This document shows, piece after piece, positions 34,275 through 45,224 of a stretch of DNA of 64,000 bases. The position numbers and the translations under genes were made by a program. The notes beneath the pieces are model-generated. The model did no database searches. It was given only the letters and a program-made list of their open reading frames with translations, and was not told where the DNA came from. Numbering within the stretch: the first letter of the stretch is position 1; the number at the start of each line of letters is the position of its first letter. The stretch comes from Neorhizobium alkalisoli (GTDB taxonomy: Bacteria; Pseudomonadota; Alphaproteobacteria; Rhizobiales; Rhizobiaceae): positions 1-64,000 of the forward strand of contig NZ_VIWP01000016.1 of assembly GCF_007829835.1 (NCBI RefSeq). Direction: 5' to 3'.

Positions 34275-35431
34275 TAGTGGCGCTCTCCATTTGCAAGAGG
34301 TGTGGCGGGCGGCGTTGCCGGTACACGTCCATGCGCATGCGGCAGGGAGCAGGTCTTGATCTGCGGCAGAACCTTGGTGCCGAAATGCTCCGCCTCGTCG
34401 AGATGCGGATAACCGGAGAAGATGAAGGCGCGAATGCCCATCTTCTGGTATTCTTCGATCGCGCTCAGAACCTGGTCGGTCGACCCGACCAGAGCCGCGC
34501 CGCAGCCCGAACGGGCGCGGCCGACGCCGGTCCAGATATTCGGCTCGATATACCCGAACTTGTCGGCGAGTTCACGGGCCCGGGCCTGATGCGCGACACC
34601 CAGCGATATGCTGTCATGGGCGCGATTGCGGATCAGCTGACCGTATTCGTCGTCGAGCTTGGAAACCAGATGCTGGGCATATTCCTGCGCTTCGGCCTCC
34701 GTATCGCGAACGATCATGTGGATGCGCAGACCGTAATCGAGCGTGCGACCATGCGCTTCGGCGCGGGCATGTACGGCGCGCATGCGCTCGGCGAGCTGAT
34801 CCTTGGTTTCCGGCCACATCAGATAGACATCGCACTGGGCACCGCACAATTCCAGCGCGTCCGGAGAATAGCCACCGAAATAAAGCAGCGGCCCGCCATT
34901 CTGCTGGTAAGGTCGCGCCGGCTCGGTCGAGACGCCCTTGAACTGATAGATTTCGCCATCGTGATCGATCGTATCGCGGGTCCAGGCCTGACGCAGGATC
35001 TCGACCACCTCATGGCTGCGGCGATATCGGTAGGCGCTGTCGGCGACTTCGCCCGGAAAATCGGAACTGATGACGTTGAGCGTGAGACGGCCCTTGAGCA
35101 TGTGATCAAGCGTCGCGACGGTGCGGGCAAGCATGATCGGCTGCATCTCGCCGCAGCGGATTGCCGCCAGAAAATTGATCTTCTCGGTTATCGGCGCGCA
35201 GCCGGCGACGAAGCTCAGCGTATCCTGCCCCACCTGGTAGGAGGACGGGCACAGGATGTTGCGAAAACCGAGCCCCTCGCTCTTGCGCACGATATCGGAG
35301 CAATGATCCCAGCTTGAGCGCAACGACCCGTCCGGGACGCCGAGATAAGCATAATCGTCAGAACACAGCGCAGAAAACCACGACACCTCGGCAGCATCGA
35401 GATCTCCAGAGGTCACAGGCACAACGGTCAT
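34274..35431 (-). CDS. smoC: Sulfoquinovose monooxygenase, LLM flavoprotein (SmoC)
   Basis: A 385-residue luciferase-like monooxygenase related to alkanesulfonate monooxygenase SsuD. Segments seen: SYQVGQDTLSFVAGCAPITE, FLAAIRCGEMQPIMLARTVA, GRLTLNVISSDFPGE and YFGGYSPDALE. SmoC uses FMNH2 and O2 to split the C-S bond of sulfoquinovose, releasing sulfite and 6-oxo-glucose. The start at 35431 has a strong AGGAGGA eight bases upstream; 35446 does not. It is the first gene of the smoCBA operon, and a 19-bp motif shared with the smoE promoter lies 54 bases before its start. Confidence 0.88.
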   Translation of the reverse strand: MTVVPVTSGDLDAAEVSWFSALCSDDYAYLGVPDGSLRSSWDHCSDIVRKSEGLGFRNILCPSSYQVGQDTLSFVAGCAPITEKINFLAAIRCGEMQPIMLARTVATLDHMLKGRLTLNVISSDFPGEVADSAYRYRRSHEVVEILRQAWTRDTIDHDGEIYQFKGVSTEPARPYQQNGGPLLYFGGYSPDALELCGAQCDVYLMWPETKDQLAERMRAVHARAEAHGRTLDYGLRIHMIVRDTEAEAQEYAQHLVSKLDDEYGQLIRNRAHDSISLGVAHQARARELADKFGYIEPNIWTGVGRARSGCGAALVGSTDQVLSAIEEYQKMGIRAFIFSGYPHLDEAEHFGTKVLPQIKTCSLPHAHGRVPATPPATPLANGERH

Positions 35432-35484
35432 AAAATTCCTCCTCACCAGCCATTTGCCTATTTAACTATCACCCGGAATACAGT

Positions 35485-35503
35485 AAATCAATGATGTATC
35501 AAT
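35485..35503 (-). promoter_or_regulatory. Candidate SmoD operator before smoC
   Basis: Read on the minus strand this is ATTGATACATCATTGATTT. It matches the plus-strand block at 36358-36376 (ATTGATACACTATTGATTT) at 17 of 19 positions. The two copies point toward their own operons on either side of smoD. HutC-type GntR regulators bind such AT-rich repeats. The regulator assignment is inferred from position. Confidence 0.6.
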
Positions 35504-35534
35504 TTTTTACGCCTCTCTCATAAAGGCCCTGCAA

Positions 35535-36239
35535 ATGAAGAGTTCTCGCGGAAGTCTGCCCATGTATCTCCAGATTGCGGAGACGCTGGTGCGCGATATT
35601 TCGGCCGGTCGCCTGATCGACGGCGAGAAACTGCCGCCGGAACGCGATATGGCTGCCGATCTCGGGATCGCGGTCGGAACGCTACGCAAGACACTGGCAG
35701 AACTGCAGACGCGCGGACTGCTGGAACGGGTGCAGGGCTCGGGCAATTACATCCGCGCCATGACCGATCCGCAAAGTGTCTACGCGATGTTCAGGCTGGA
35801 ACTGATCACCGGCGGCGGATTGCCGACGGCACAGATCCTGGAAGTCGGCCGTTATCCCAAGCCGGATGACCTGCCGCCCTTTGGCGCATCGCAGGAAGGT
35901 CACCGCATTCGCCGGCTGCGCCGCATTGCCGGCAAGATCGCCGCGATCGAGGAAATCTGGCTGGACGGTTCCTATGTCGAAACCATCGCCAGGGAAGATC
36001 TGTCGGAATCGCTGTATCTCTACTATCGGACGCGGCTTGGCCTCTGGATCGCCAAGGCGGAAGACCATATCGACCTCGGCCGCGTGCCGGAATGGGCGCC
36101 AGAGACATTCGGCCCGAAACCCGGCACAATTCTCCCCCATGTATTGCGCGTCAGTCATGCCCATGACGGCAAGACCGCAGAGGTTTCTCATACCTGGTAC
36201 GACCATTCCGTGGCACGATATGTCAGCCGCCTTCGCTAG
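35535..36239 (+). CDS. smoD: GntR/HutC-family regulator of the smo cluster (SmoD)
   Basis: A 234-residue GntR regulator. The winged helix is at about 8-75 (PMYLQIAETLVRDISAGRLI, LPPERDMAADLGIAVGTLRK, VQGSGNYI), followed by a UTRA ligand-binding domain (about 90-230: RLRRIAGKIAAIEEIWLDGS, then PEWAPETFGPKPGTILPHVL). It sits between the divergent smoC and smoE units as in Agrobacterium. A repressor released by sulfoquinovose or its glycoside is the expected role. Confidence 0.88.
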   Translation: MKSSRGSLPMYLQIAETLVRDISAGRLIDGEKLPPERDMAADLGIAVGTLRKTLAELQTRGLLERVQGSGNYIRAMTDPQSVYAMFRLELITGGGLPTAQILEVGRYPKPDDLPPFGASQEGHRIRRLRRIAGKIAAIEEIWLDGSYVETIAREDLSESLYLYYRTRLGLWIAKAEDHIDLGRVPEWAPETFGPKPGTILPHVLRVSHAHDGKTAEVSHTWYDHSVARYVSRLR

Positions 36240-36357
36240 GCTGATACACGACGTCAAGTCCGACCGGCTACACGGGAAATTTCGCAAAATTAAAAGAATT
36301 ATGTTTTTATACAACAAATTCAATGCAAAAATTTAAATTTCAAAAAAGATAAATAGA

Positions 36358-36384
36358 ATTGATACACTATTGATTTCTATCAAT
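36358..36384 (+). promoter_or_regulatory. Candidate SmoD operator before smoE
   Basis: ATTGATACACTATTGATTT (36358-36376) repeats the motif upstream of smoC. It overlaps a perfect dyad ATTGAT-TTCT-ATCAAT (36369-36384). It lies 66-92 bases before the smoE start, in AT-rich DNA where a promoter is expected. Confidence 0.6.
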
Positions 36385-36449
36385 CGGTGCGTATGCTTTG
36401 AACCATGAGGAAGCTCGGTGCGATGTTGCGCTGGGTTTGGGAGACATCG

Positions 36450-38824
<2,375 letters not shown>

Positions 38825-38849
38825 GCCGAGCGCCCATCTAGGACCTAAT

Positions 38850-38898
38850 CCCGCGCCCGATCGCTTCGGCCGTGGCGCGGGACAGGGCGAGAGCCCTG
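38850..38898 (+). terminator. Two hairpins between smoF and smoG
   Basis: CCCGCGCC (38850-38857) pairs with GGCGCGGG (38874-38881), and CAGGGC (38883-38888) with GCCCTG (38893-38898). Neither is followed by a T-run. They probably protect the smoF message end and lower expression of the permease genes, a common way to get excess binding protein. Confidence 0.5.
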
Positions 38899-38932
38899 AG
38901 CCATTATACATCCAGGATCCGGAGCACCCATT

Positions 38933-39865
38933 GTGAGCATCATGACCATGCCGATCTCCGAAAGAGACGAAACGCATCTGCCGAAATGGACCAAATGGCT
39001 CGATCTCAGCGATCGCGCCCTCGCCGTCCTGCTCCTGGCTCCGGCCGCGCTTCTTTTGTCGCTGATCATCGTCTATCCCGTAGCACGGCTGATCTATACG
39101 AGCTTCTTCAGCCTGTCGCTGACATCAGGCCTGCCGGCGGAGTTCATCGGGCTGGAAAACTTCGCCCTTATGATCGACGATCCGGTGTTCTGGGAAACGC
39201 TCTGGAATACGGTGCTCATCACGATCATCACGGTTCCCGGCGCGCTGATCGTGGGTATGGCGCTGGCGCTTCTCGCCAATCTTCCTTTTGCCACCCAATG
39301 GCCCGTCAGGCTTTCGCTGCTCATTCCGTGGGCGCTGCCATTGTCTTTCGCCGGCCTGATCTTCGCATGGTTCTTCCATTCGCAATATGGCGTCGTCAAC
39401 GATGTGCTCGTTCGACTCGGCTTCGAGGGCATTATCTGGTTCAATTCGCCCAACTGGGCGTTTGCGGCGATCTGCCTGACGATCATCTGGAAAACGTCGT
39501 CCTTCATGGCACTGATGATCCTGGCCGGCCTGCAAACCATCCCGCGCTCGCTCTATGAGGCAGCGGATGTCGATGGCGCGGGCCGCATAAGGCAGTTCTT
39601 CGAAATCACCCTTCCGCTGCTCAAGCCGTCAATCGTCGTGGCGCTGATTTTCCGGACAATCACCGCCCTGCAGACCTTCGACATTCCCTTCATGATGACG
39701 GCGGGCGGGCCGGGAACATCGACCGCGACGCTTGCCATGTACATTCACCAGAACACGGTGTCCTTCCTCGATCTGGGTTACGGCTCGGCGCTCGCCGTCG
39801 TCATGTTCGCCCTGTCGATGGCCGTCACCGCCGTCTATCTCCGCATCATTCGGGCAAAGGACTAA
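38933..39865 (+). CDS. smoG: ABC permease, MalF type (SmoG)
   Basis: A 310-residue permease from a GTG start. TM1 is [20 protein letters not shown] (about 30-50). The EAA loop reads [20 protein letters not shown], near 205-225. It is three bases upstream of smoH. Membrane partner of SmoH and SmoE in sulfoquinovosyl glycerol uptake. Confidence 0.87.
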   Translation: MSIMTMPISERDETHLPKWTKWLDLSDRALAVLLLAPAALLLSLIIVYPVARLIYTSFFSLSLTSGLPAEFIGLENFALMIDDPVFWETLWNTVLITIITVPGALIVGMALALLANLPFATQWPVRLSLLIPWALPLSFAGLIFAWFFHSQYGVVNDVLVRLGFEGIIWFNSPNWAFAAICLTIIWKTSSFMALMILAGLQTIPRSLYEAADVDGAGRIRQFFEITLPLLKPSIVVALIFRTITALQTFDIPFMMTAGGPGTSTATLAMYIHQNTVSFLDLGYGSALAVVMFALSMAVTAVYLRIIRAKD

Positions 39866-39868
39866 GCC

Positions 39869-40723
39869 ATGACAGCCGTCACCAGTCGTAGTCCCGTCTC
39901 CTTTCTGAGCGGCAAGCCGCTGCGGCTGATCGCTGCGGCAATCCTGCTCGTCAACGGCATGTTTCCGGCGCTCTGGATCCTGTTCACGTCGCTGAAGACG
40001 GAAAGCGAACTGACCAGAACACCGATTTCCTGGTTTCCGCATGAGCCGACGTTTGCCAATTACATGCGCGCCTTTTCCGACCAGCCGCTTCACCTGTTCC
40101 TGTTCAACAGTTTCATGGTGGCGCTTTTGTCGACGGCGTTGACGCTGTTCGTTTCGGTGCTGGCCGCCTATGCGCTGGCAAGGCTCGAGCTGCGGTTCCG
40201 GGGCCTCATCCTGTCGGTCATCGTCGCCGTCTCCACATTTCCGCTGGTGACATTGCTGGTGCCGCTGTTCGAGATCATGCGGTCGCTCGGTTTCCTCAAC
40301 ACATGGGTCGCGCTCGTGCTTCCCTACACCGTCCTGTCTCTGCCGATCTGCACATTGATGCTGATCTCGTTTTTCGAGGCGATCCCGCGCGACCTCGAAA
40401 ATGCTGCGATGATCGACGGCTGCACCCGTATCGGAGCGCTGTTCAAGGTGGTCGTGCCGCTTTGCGCGCCGGGCGTCTTCACGGCGGGCATTCTTGCCTT
40501 CGTCAACGCATGGGACGAATTCCTGCTCGCGTTGTCGTTCAATTCCAACCCGTCTTTGCGAACGCTTCCGGTCGGCATCCAGCTTTACCAGGGTGAATTC
40601 GCGTTCCCATGGCCTGTCATATCGGCAGCACTTGTGGTCGGGATCGTGCCGGTCGCAATCCTGATCGTCATCTTCCAGGAACGCGTTGTCTCGGGCCTGA
40701 CGGCGGGCGGCATAAAAGGGTGA
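39869..40723 (+). CDS. smoH: ABC permease, MalG type (SmoH)
   Basis: A 284-residue six-span permease. TM1 follows SGKPLRLIAAAILLVNGM, and the EAA loop is DLENAAMIDGCTRIGALFKV, near 175-195. Its stop overlaps the likely GTG start of smoI (GTGA). Completes the Smo importer channel. Confidence 0.87.
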   Translation: MTAVTSRSPVSFLSGKPLRLIAAAILLVNGMFPALWILFTSLKTESELTRTPISWFPHEPTFANYMRAFSDQPLHLFLFNSFMVALLSTALTLFVSVLAAYALARLELRFRGLILSVIVAVSTFPLVTLLVPLFEIMRSLGFLNTWVALVLPYTVLSLPICTLMLISFFEAIPRDLENAAMIDGCTRIGALFKVVVPLCAPGVFTAGILAFVNAWDEFLLALSFNSNPSLRTLPVGIQLYQGEFAFPWPVISAALVVGIVPVAILIVIFQERVVSGLTAGGIKG

Positions 40724-42717
40724 AATACGTGAATCTCGTTGAAACGAAGCCAGGGTTCGACCTGACGCTGGACGGCCGTGCCTTGCTCTCTCACAGGCCG
40801 GAAGCCCCCTGTATCTTTGCCGGAAAAGGCAAGGAGCGCATGGACATGTATCGCGGCAATTTCGACATCGAGGATTATGTGGTCGAGCGTATCCCGCTGA
40901 CCCATGCCGAGGTCGTCGGCGACCGTATCCTCCTGTCGGATCATCCTGGCCAGGCGCCGCGGCTGGCGCTGACGGTCGATGGAAACGGCCTCAGGTTCGA
41001 GGCCCTGGATGCCTCGATCAACCGACTCTGGCTGCGCATTCCCGCCATCGCGGACGAAACCGTCTGGGGTGGTGGCGAGCAGATGTCCTATTTCGACATG
41101 CGCGGCCGCCGCTTTCCCCTATGGACCTCCGAGCCGGGTGTCGGCCGCGATCCGACAAGCGAAATCACCTTCCAGGCGAACAAGGCCCGTGCGGGCGGCG
41201 ACTATTTCAACACCAATTACCCACAACCGACCTATCTCTCCTCGCAGCGTTATGCGCTGCATGTCGAGACGACGGCTTATTCGGTATTCGATTTCCGCAA
41301 TAATGATTTCCATGAAATCGAGATCTGGGCGATTCCGGACCAGATCGAGTTATTTGCCGCCGACAGCTTTGCCGAAATCGTGACCGCGCTTTCGACGCGC
41401 TTCGGTCGCCAGCCGCCGCTGCCCGAATGGATCTATAACGGCGCCATCATCGGCCTGAAGGACGGAGAAAATTCGTTTTCGCGGCTCGCGGTCTATCGCG
41501 AGGCCGGCGTGCGGATTTCGGGCCTCTGGTGCGAGGATTGGGTCGGATTGCGCAATACGTCCTTCGGTGCCCGGCTGTTCTGGGACTGGCAGGCGAACGA
41601 GGCCCGTTATCCTGGCCTGCGGCAGAAGATTGCCGAATTGAACGACGACGGCATCCGCTTCCTGGGCTATGTGAACCCCTACCTCTGTGTCGATGGCCCC
41701 CTGTTCAAGATCGCCGAGGCCGAGGGCTATTTCGCGACCGACGGCGAGGGCCGGACAGCGCTGGTGGATTTCGGCGAGTTCGACTGCGGCGTCATCGACT
41801 TCACCAACCCGGCCGCATCCGAATGGTTTGCCGAGGAGATCATCGGCAAGCGGATGCTGGATTATGGCCTGTCCGGATGGATGGCCGACTTCGGTGAATA
41901 CCTGCCGATCGACGTGCATCTCGCCAACAGCGTCGATGCCAAGCTGATGCACAACCAGTGGCCGACGCTCTGGGCAGAAGTCAATGCCAAGGCAGTCGCG
42001 GGACGCGGCAAGTCGGGCGATGCCCTGTTCTTCATGCGCGCGGGCTTTACCGGGGTCCAGAAGCATTGCCCGCTTCTTTGGGGCGGAGACCAGTCGGTTG
42101 ATTTTTCCCGCCACGACGGTCTGGTGACGGTCATCTGCGGCGCGTTGTCGTCGGGCCTTGTCGGCAACGCCTATCACCATTCGGATATCGGCGGTTATAC
42201 GAGCCTGTTCGGCAATGTCCGCACGCCGGAACTCCTGATGCGCTGGGCCGAAATGGCGGCGTTTACGCCGGTCATGCGCAGCCATGAGGGCAACCGGCCC
42301 CGCGACAACCTGCAGATCGATCAGGAAGCCGAGGTCCTTGAGCATTTTGCGCGCATGACCCGGATCTACGTGCATCTGGCACCCTATCTGAAAACCCTGT
42401 CTGAAGCGGCGGCTTCGACCGGCCTGCCAGTGCAGCGGCCGCTTTTCCTGCAATATCAGGATGACCGCGCCACATACACGATCCAGGACAGCTACCTTTA
42501 TGGCGCTGACATGCTCGTGGCACCGGTCTGGCAGGCCGCGCAGACACGGCGCGAGGTCTATCTGCCGAAGGGCGACAACTGGATCCATGTCTGGACCGGC
42601 CGCGCCTATGGCGGCGGCGAGACTGTGGAAATCGACGCCCCACTCGGTCATCCGCCCGTCTTCTACCGGGCGGAAAGCGCGCATGCCGCGCTGTTTAAGG
42701 GCATCAACACGATCTGA
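40720..42717 (+). CDS. smoI: GH31 sulfoquinovosidase (SmoI)
   Basis: A 665-residue glycoside hydrolase family 31 enzyme closely resembling E. coli YihQ. It cleaves sulfoquinovosyl glycerol to sulfoquinovose. The nucleophile Asp390 sits in GWMADFGEYLP, the acid/base Asp in LLWGGDQSVDFSRHDG, and the sulfonate-binding set is visible: K247 (GLKDG), E272 and R285-W288 (CEDW...ARLFWDW). This is the K-E-R-W type reported for Agrobacterium rather than the Q-Q-R-W type of YihQ. The start is GTG 40720, overlapping the smoH stop, or GTG 40729. No signal peptide, so hydrolysis is cytoplasmic. Confidence 0.9.
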   Translation: MKYVNLVETKPGFDLTLDGRALLSHRPEAPCIFAGKGKERMDMYRGNFDIEDYVVERIPLTHAEVVGDRILLSDHPGQAPRLALTVDGNGLRFEALDASINRLWLRIPAIADETVWGGGEQMSYFDMRGRRFPLWTSEPGVGRDPTSEITFQANKARAGGDYFNTNYPQPTYLSSQRYALHVETTAYSVFDFRNNDFHEIEIWAIPDQIELFAADSFAEIVTALSTRFGRQPPLPEWIYNGAIIGLKDGENSFSRLAVYREAGVRISGLWCEDWVGLRNTSFGARLFWDWQANEARYPGLRQKIAELNDDGIRFLGYVNPYLCVDGPLFKIAEAEGYFATDGEGRTALVDFGEFDCGVIDFTNPAASEWFAEEIIGKRMLDYGLSGWMADFGEYLPIDVHLANSVDAKLMHNQWPTLWAEVNAKAVAGRGKSGDALFFMRAGFTGVQKHCPLLWGGDQSVDFSRHDGLVTVICGALSSGLVGNAYHHSDIGGYTSLFGNVRTPELLMRWAEMAAFTPVMRSHEGNRPRDNLQIDQEAEVLEHFARMTRIYVHLAPYLKTLSEAAASTGLPVQRPLFLQYQDDRATYTIQDSYLYGADMLVAPVWQAAQTRREVYLPKGDNWIHVWTGRAYGGGETVEIDAPLGHPPVFYRAESAHAALFKGINTI

Positions 42718-42731
42718 TATTGTGACCGCGG

Positions 42732-42767
42732 TGTAACGGTCCCGCTCGAAGGAGCAGGACCGTTACA
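42732..42767. terminator. Strong hairpin between convergent smoI and yeiH
   Basis: TGTAACGGTCC (42732-42742) pairs perfectly with GGACCGTTACA (42757-42767), with an inner GCTC/GAGC stem. It lies 15 bp after smoI and 43 bp after the convergent exporter gene, so it can end transcription from both sides, although no T-run is present. Confidence 0.6.
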
Positions 42768-42809
42768 ATGGGCAGCCGTTCCGATAGGTCGATCCCCGTG
42801 CCGAGACAC

Positions 42810-43826
42810 TCAGGTGTGAAGTGCCGAAATCACCACAAAATAGCTGACGACCACCAGCAGGAGCAGCGAGATCGACGATGCGAGGATGACCCGCCCGCCG
42901 GCACTGGCGACGGTGCGAACATTCACCGAAAGCCCGAGCCCGGCCATAGCGACAACGGTCAGTGCGCTGGATGCCGTGAGCAGGGCCTGGACGGCATCCG
43001 GCGGTATAAAACCGCAGGATCTGATGATCACGACGAGTACGAAGCCGATGATGAACCACGGGACGAGACTGAAAATGGAAAGCTTCTTGCCCGCCCGCCG
43101 CGCCTCTCGTCCACGCAGAATACCCAGCGTGAAGATGACCGGTCCAAGCATCAGGACGCGAAGAAGCTTGATGATCGTTCCGGTCTGCACCGCGACCAGG
43201 CCCGCCGGCGCGGCAGCGGCAAGCACCTGCGGAACGGCATAGACCGTCAGTCCGGCAAGTGCGCCGTATTGCGCAGCGCCAAGCCCGGCATAAAAATAGA
43301 GGAGCGGAAGAAGAAGGACCGCCGCGATGCCGAGAACGGCCGTGAAGGCGAGCGCCGAAGCAACCTCGTCGGAATCCGCTTCGATAATGGGGGCGACCGC
43401 AACGATCGCCGAATTGCCGCAAATGGAGTTACCGCAGGCAATCAACACTGCAAGCCGGGACGGCAGTCCGAGCAGGCGGGATATCGCAAAGCTCCCATAG
43501 ATCGACAGTATCACGATAGCGACCACGGAAATGATCAGGATCGCCCCGGCATTCATGATCGTCGCGATACTGATCGATGCCCCAAGCAGAACGATAGCGA
43601 TTTCGAGCAGGGTCTTGGAGCTGAAACTGATGCCCGGCTTCCACGATGCCCTATCGGAAAAAACGGTGCGGACAATGATGCCGATGATGATGGCAAAGAC
43701 CAGAGCTTCCAGAAAACCACTTCCCAGCAGCGTATGCTGGATGCGCTCCACCACATAGGCCGCGCCGGCGACCAGAAGACAAATGGCGAGACCCGGCATA
43801 ATCCGGCGGGCTTGGGAAAGAGGCAT
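42810..43826 (-). CDS. YeiH/UPF0324-family membrane exporter
   Basis: A 338-residue membrane protein with about ten hydrophobic spans and the family segments GSGFLEALVFAIIIGIIVRT, KPGISFSSKTLLEIAIVLLG, VLIACGNSICGNSAIVAVAP and LVPWFIIGFVL. The family is annotated as a putative sulfate exporter; in E. coli YeiH is linked to sulfite tolerance. It is convergent with smoI, and SmoC releases sulfite, so export of sulfite or sulfate is a reasonable inference. It is divergent from a YeiE/CysB-like regulator. Confidence 0.85.
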   Translation of the reverse strand: MPLSQARRIMPGLAICLLVAGAAYVVERIQHTLLGSGFLEALVFAIIIGIIVRTVFSDRASWKPGISFSSKTLLEIAIVLLGASISIATIMNAGAILIISVVAIVILSIYGSFAISRLLGLPSRLAVLIACGNSICGNSAIVAVAPIIEADSDEVASALAFTAVLGIAAVLLLPLLYFYAGLGAAQYGALAGLTVYAVPQVLAAAAPAGLVAVQTGTIIKLLRVLMLGPVIFTLGILRGREARRAGKKLSIFSLVPWFIIGFVLVVIIRSCGFIPPDAVQALLTASSALTVVAMAGLGLSVNVRTVASAGGRVILASSISLLLLVVVSYFVVISALHT

Positions 43827-43833
43827 GATGGAC

Positions 43834-43859
43834 CTGTCGTGATCGTGTTTTCACGACAG
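43834..43859. promoter_or_regulatory. Inverted repeat before the YeiH-type gene
   Basis: CTGTCGTGA (43834-43842) and TCACGACAG (43851-43859) are perfect 9-bp arms around 8 bases, 8-33 bases upstream of the exporter start and in the region shared with the divergent LysR gene. It could be a LysR operator or a 5' leader hairpin. Confidence 0.5.
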
Positions 43860-43933
43860 ATTTTCCAACTAATCAAATCGACTTCCATCGAATATTCTTC
43901 TACGTTTCATTCGGAAAAACAGAACAAATTCCC

Positions 43934-44821
43934 ATGACATTCGAACAGCTCGCCATTTTCGTCGCAGTCGCCGAACGCGAACACCTGACTCGGGCCGCCG
44001 CGTCGATCAACCTGACGCCGTCGGCTGTGAGTGCGACGATCCGCAATATCGAACAGCATTACGGCGTCGAACTGTTCCATCGGATCGGCAGGCGTATCGA
44101 GCTGACCGATGCCGGGCGGATATTCCTTGATGAAGCCCGCAAGCTTCTGGCGCGCTCGCGTGCCGTTGAACTCGTGCTCAGTGAACTCGGCGGCATGCAG
44201 CGCGGCTCGCTCAGCGTTTTCGCCAGCCAGACGATCGCAAGCTACTGGCTGCCGCAAAGGTTGATGCAGTTTCACAGCGCCTATCCCGGCATAGAGCTGA
44301 CCCTGACCATCGGAAACACGCGCACGGTGGCGGATGCGGTCATCAGTGGCGAGGCCGATCTGGGCTTTGTCGAGGGAGAGCTTGACGAGCCGGCACTCGC
44401 AGCCTCGGTCGTCGCCCATGACGAACTCGTCGTCGTCGTCGGGCCCTCGCATCCCTGGGCGGGAAAAGCCTTGCTCTCGCCTGAAGACATACGGCATGCC
44501 AGATGGGTGATGCGCGAAGTCGGGTCCGGTACGCGCTCCGTATTCGAGGAAACCCTGACGCTTATTGGCATCGACCCCGCCACGCTCGACGTCGTCCTCG
44601 TCCTGCCCTCCAATGAAGCAATTCTGAGCGCCCTTCTCGGGGGCTGTTGCGCAGCGGCAGTATCGAGACTGGCAGCAGAACAATATTTTAGCAGCGGCCG
44701 GCTATGCGAAGTCGATTTGCAAGGGCCTGCCCGCGAATTTCGCCTGCTCAAGCACAAGGAACGCCATGCAAGCAAGGCCGCGATGAAGCTTGTTGAAATT
44801 TGCCATGAAGGTAGGCCGTGA
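43934..44821 (+). CDS. LysR-family regulator, YeiE/CysB-like
   Basis: A 295-residue LysR regulator. The DNA-binding region is 1-62 (FEQLAIFVAVAEREHLTRAA, LTPSAVSATIRNIEQHYGVE), with an effector domain starting GSLSVFASQTIASYWLPQRL. The serine-rich SQTIASYWLP segment is typical of the YeiE/CysB-like branch that senses sulfite or related anions. Divergence from the YeiH-type gene copies the yeiE-yeiH pair, so sulfite-dependent control of the exporter is the likely role. Confidence 0.85.
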   Translation: MTFEQLAIFVAVAEREHLTRAAASINLTPSAVSATIRNIEQHYGVELFHRIGRRIELTDAGRIFLDEARKLLARSRAVELVLSELGGMQRGSLSVFASQTIASYWLPQRLMQFHSAYPGIELTLTIGNTRTVADAVISGEADLGFVEGELDEPALAASVVAHDELVVVVGPSHPWAGKALLSPEDIRHARWVMREVGSGTRSVFEETLTLIGIDPATLDVVLVLPSNEAILSALLGGCCAAAVSRLAAEQYFSSGRLCEVDLQGPAREFRLLKHKERHASKAAMKLVEICHEGRP

Positions 44822-45224
44822 CATACACGCCTACGGGCCGCATCTATTCGCTCGCCTGTTCTGATAGCACGGTAATTTTAAGCCGGTGCTGTTTCTAAAG
44901 GTCAGTTATTTCGACAAGGCGAAATGCCGCTTTGCTAAATGCCTGATACGACGAGCTGGGTCGATCACCGACGCTTTGTTTTGGCGGGCGATAATCCTGA
45001 ATAGCTCCTCATGGTCTGCACAGAATCTGCAAATGCCAGCGGCATTCTGTCGGCATGAAAAAGCATCTCATCCCAGACTGCCTCGCCCTTCCCCGACTGC
45101 CTTACCGTCTCCTCAGAGATAGTTGGTGGCTGGAGGAAGATGTTGCTTCCGATTGCAATGCGCCGCCGCCAATCCGCCTCGTCGATCTGGTGGCTTTCAA
45201 GCCACATCGCCAGGAGGTTGCGGC
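44822..45224. other. 403-bp intergenic region, no assigned gene
   Basis: No recognised gene. A plus-strand reading at 45055-45234 (59 codons, starting MKKHLIPDCLALPRLPYRLL) overlaps the next start by ten bases. A minus-strand reading at 44965-45267 (100 codons) covers the same DNA. Neither has recognisable homology or a clear ribosome-binding site, so neither is called. The promoter of the DUF4173/two-component operon is presumably here. Confidence 0.4.

Noticed and set aside
41350-42684. 444-codon minus-strand open frame
   Set aside because: It is antisense to the well-supported sulfoquinovosidase gene.
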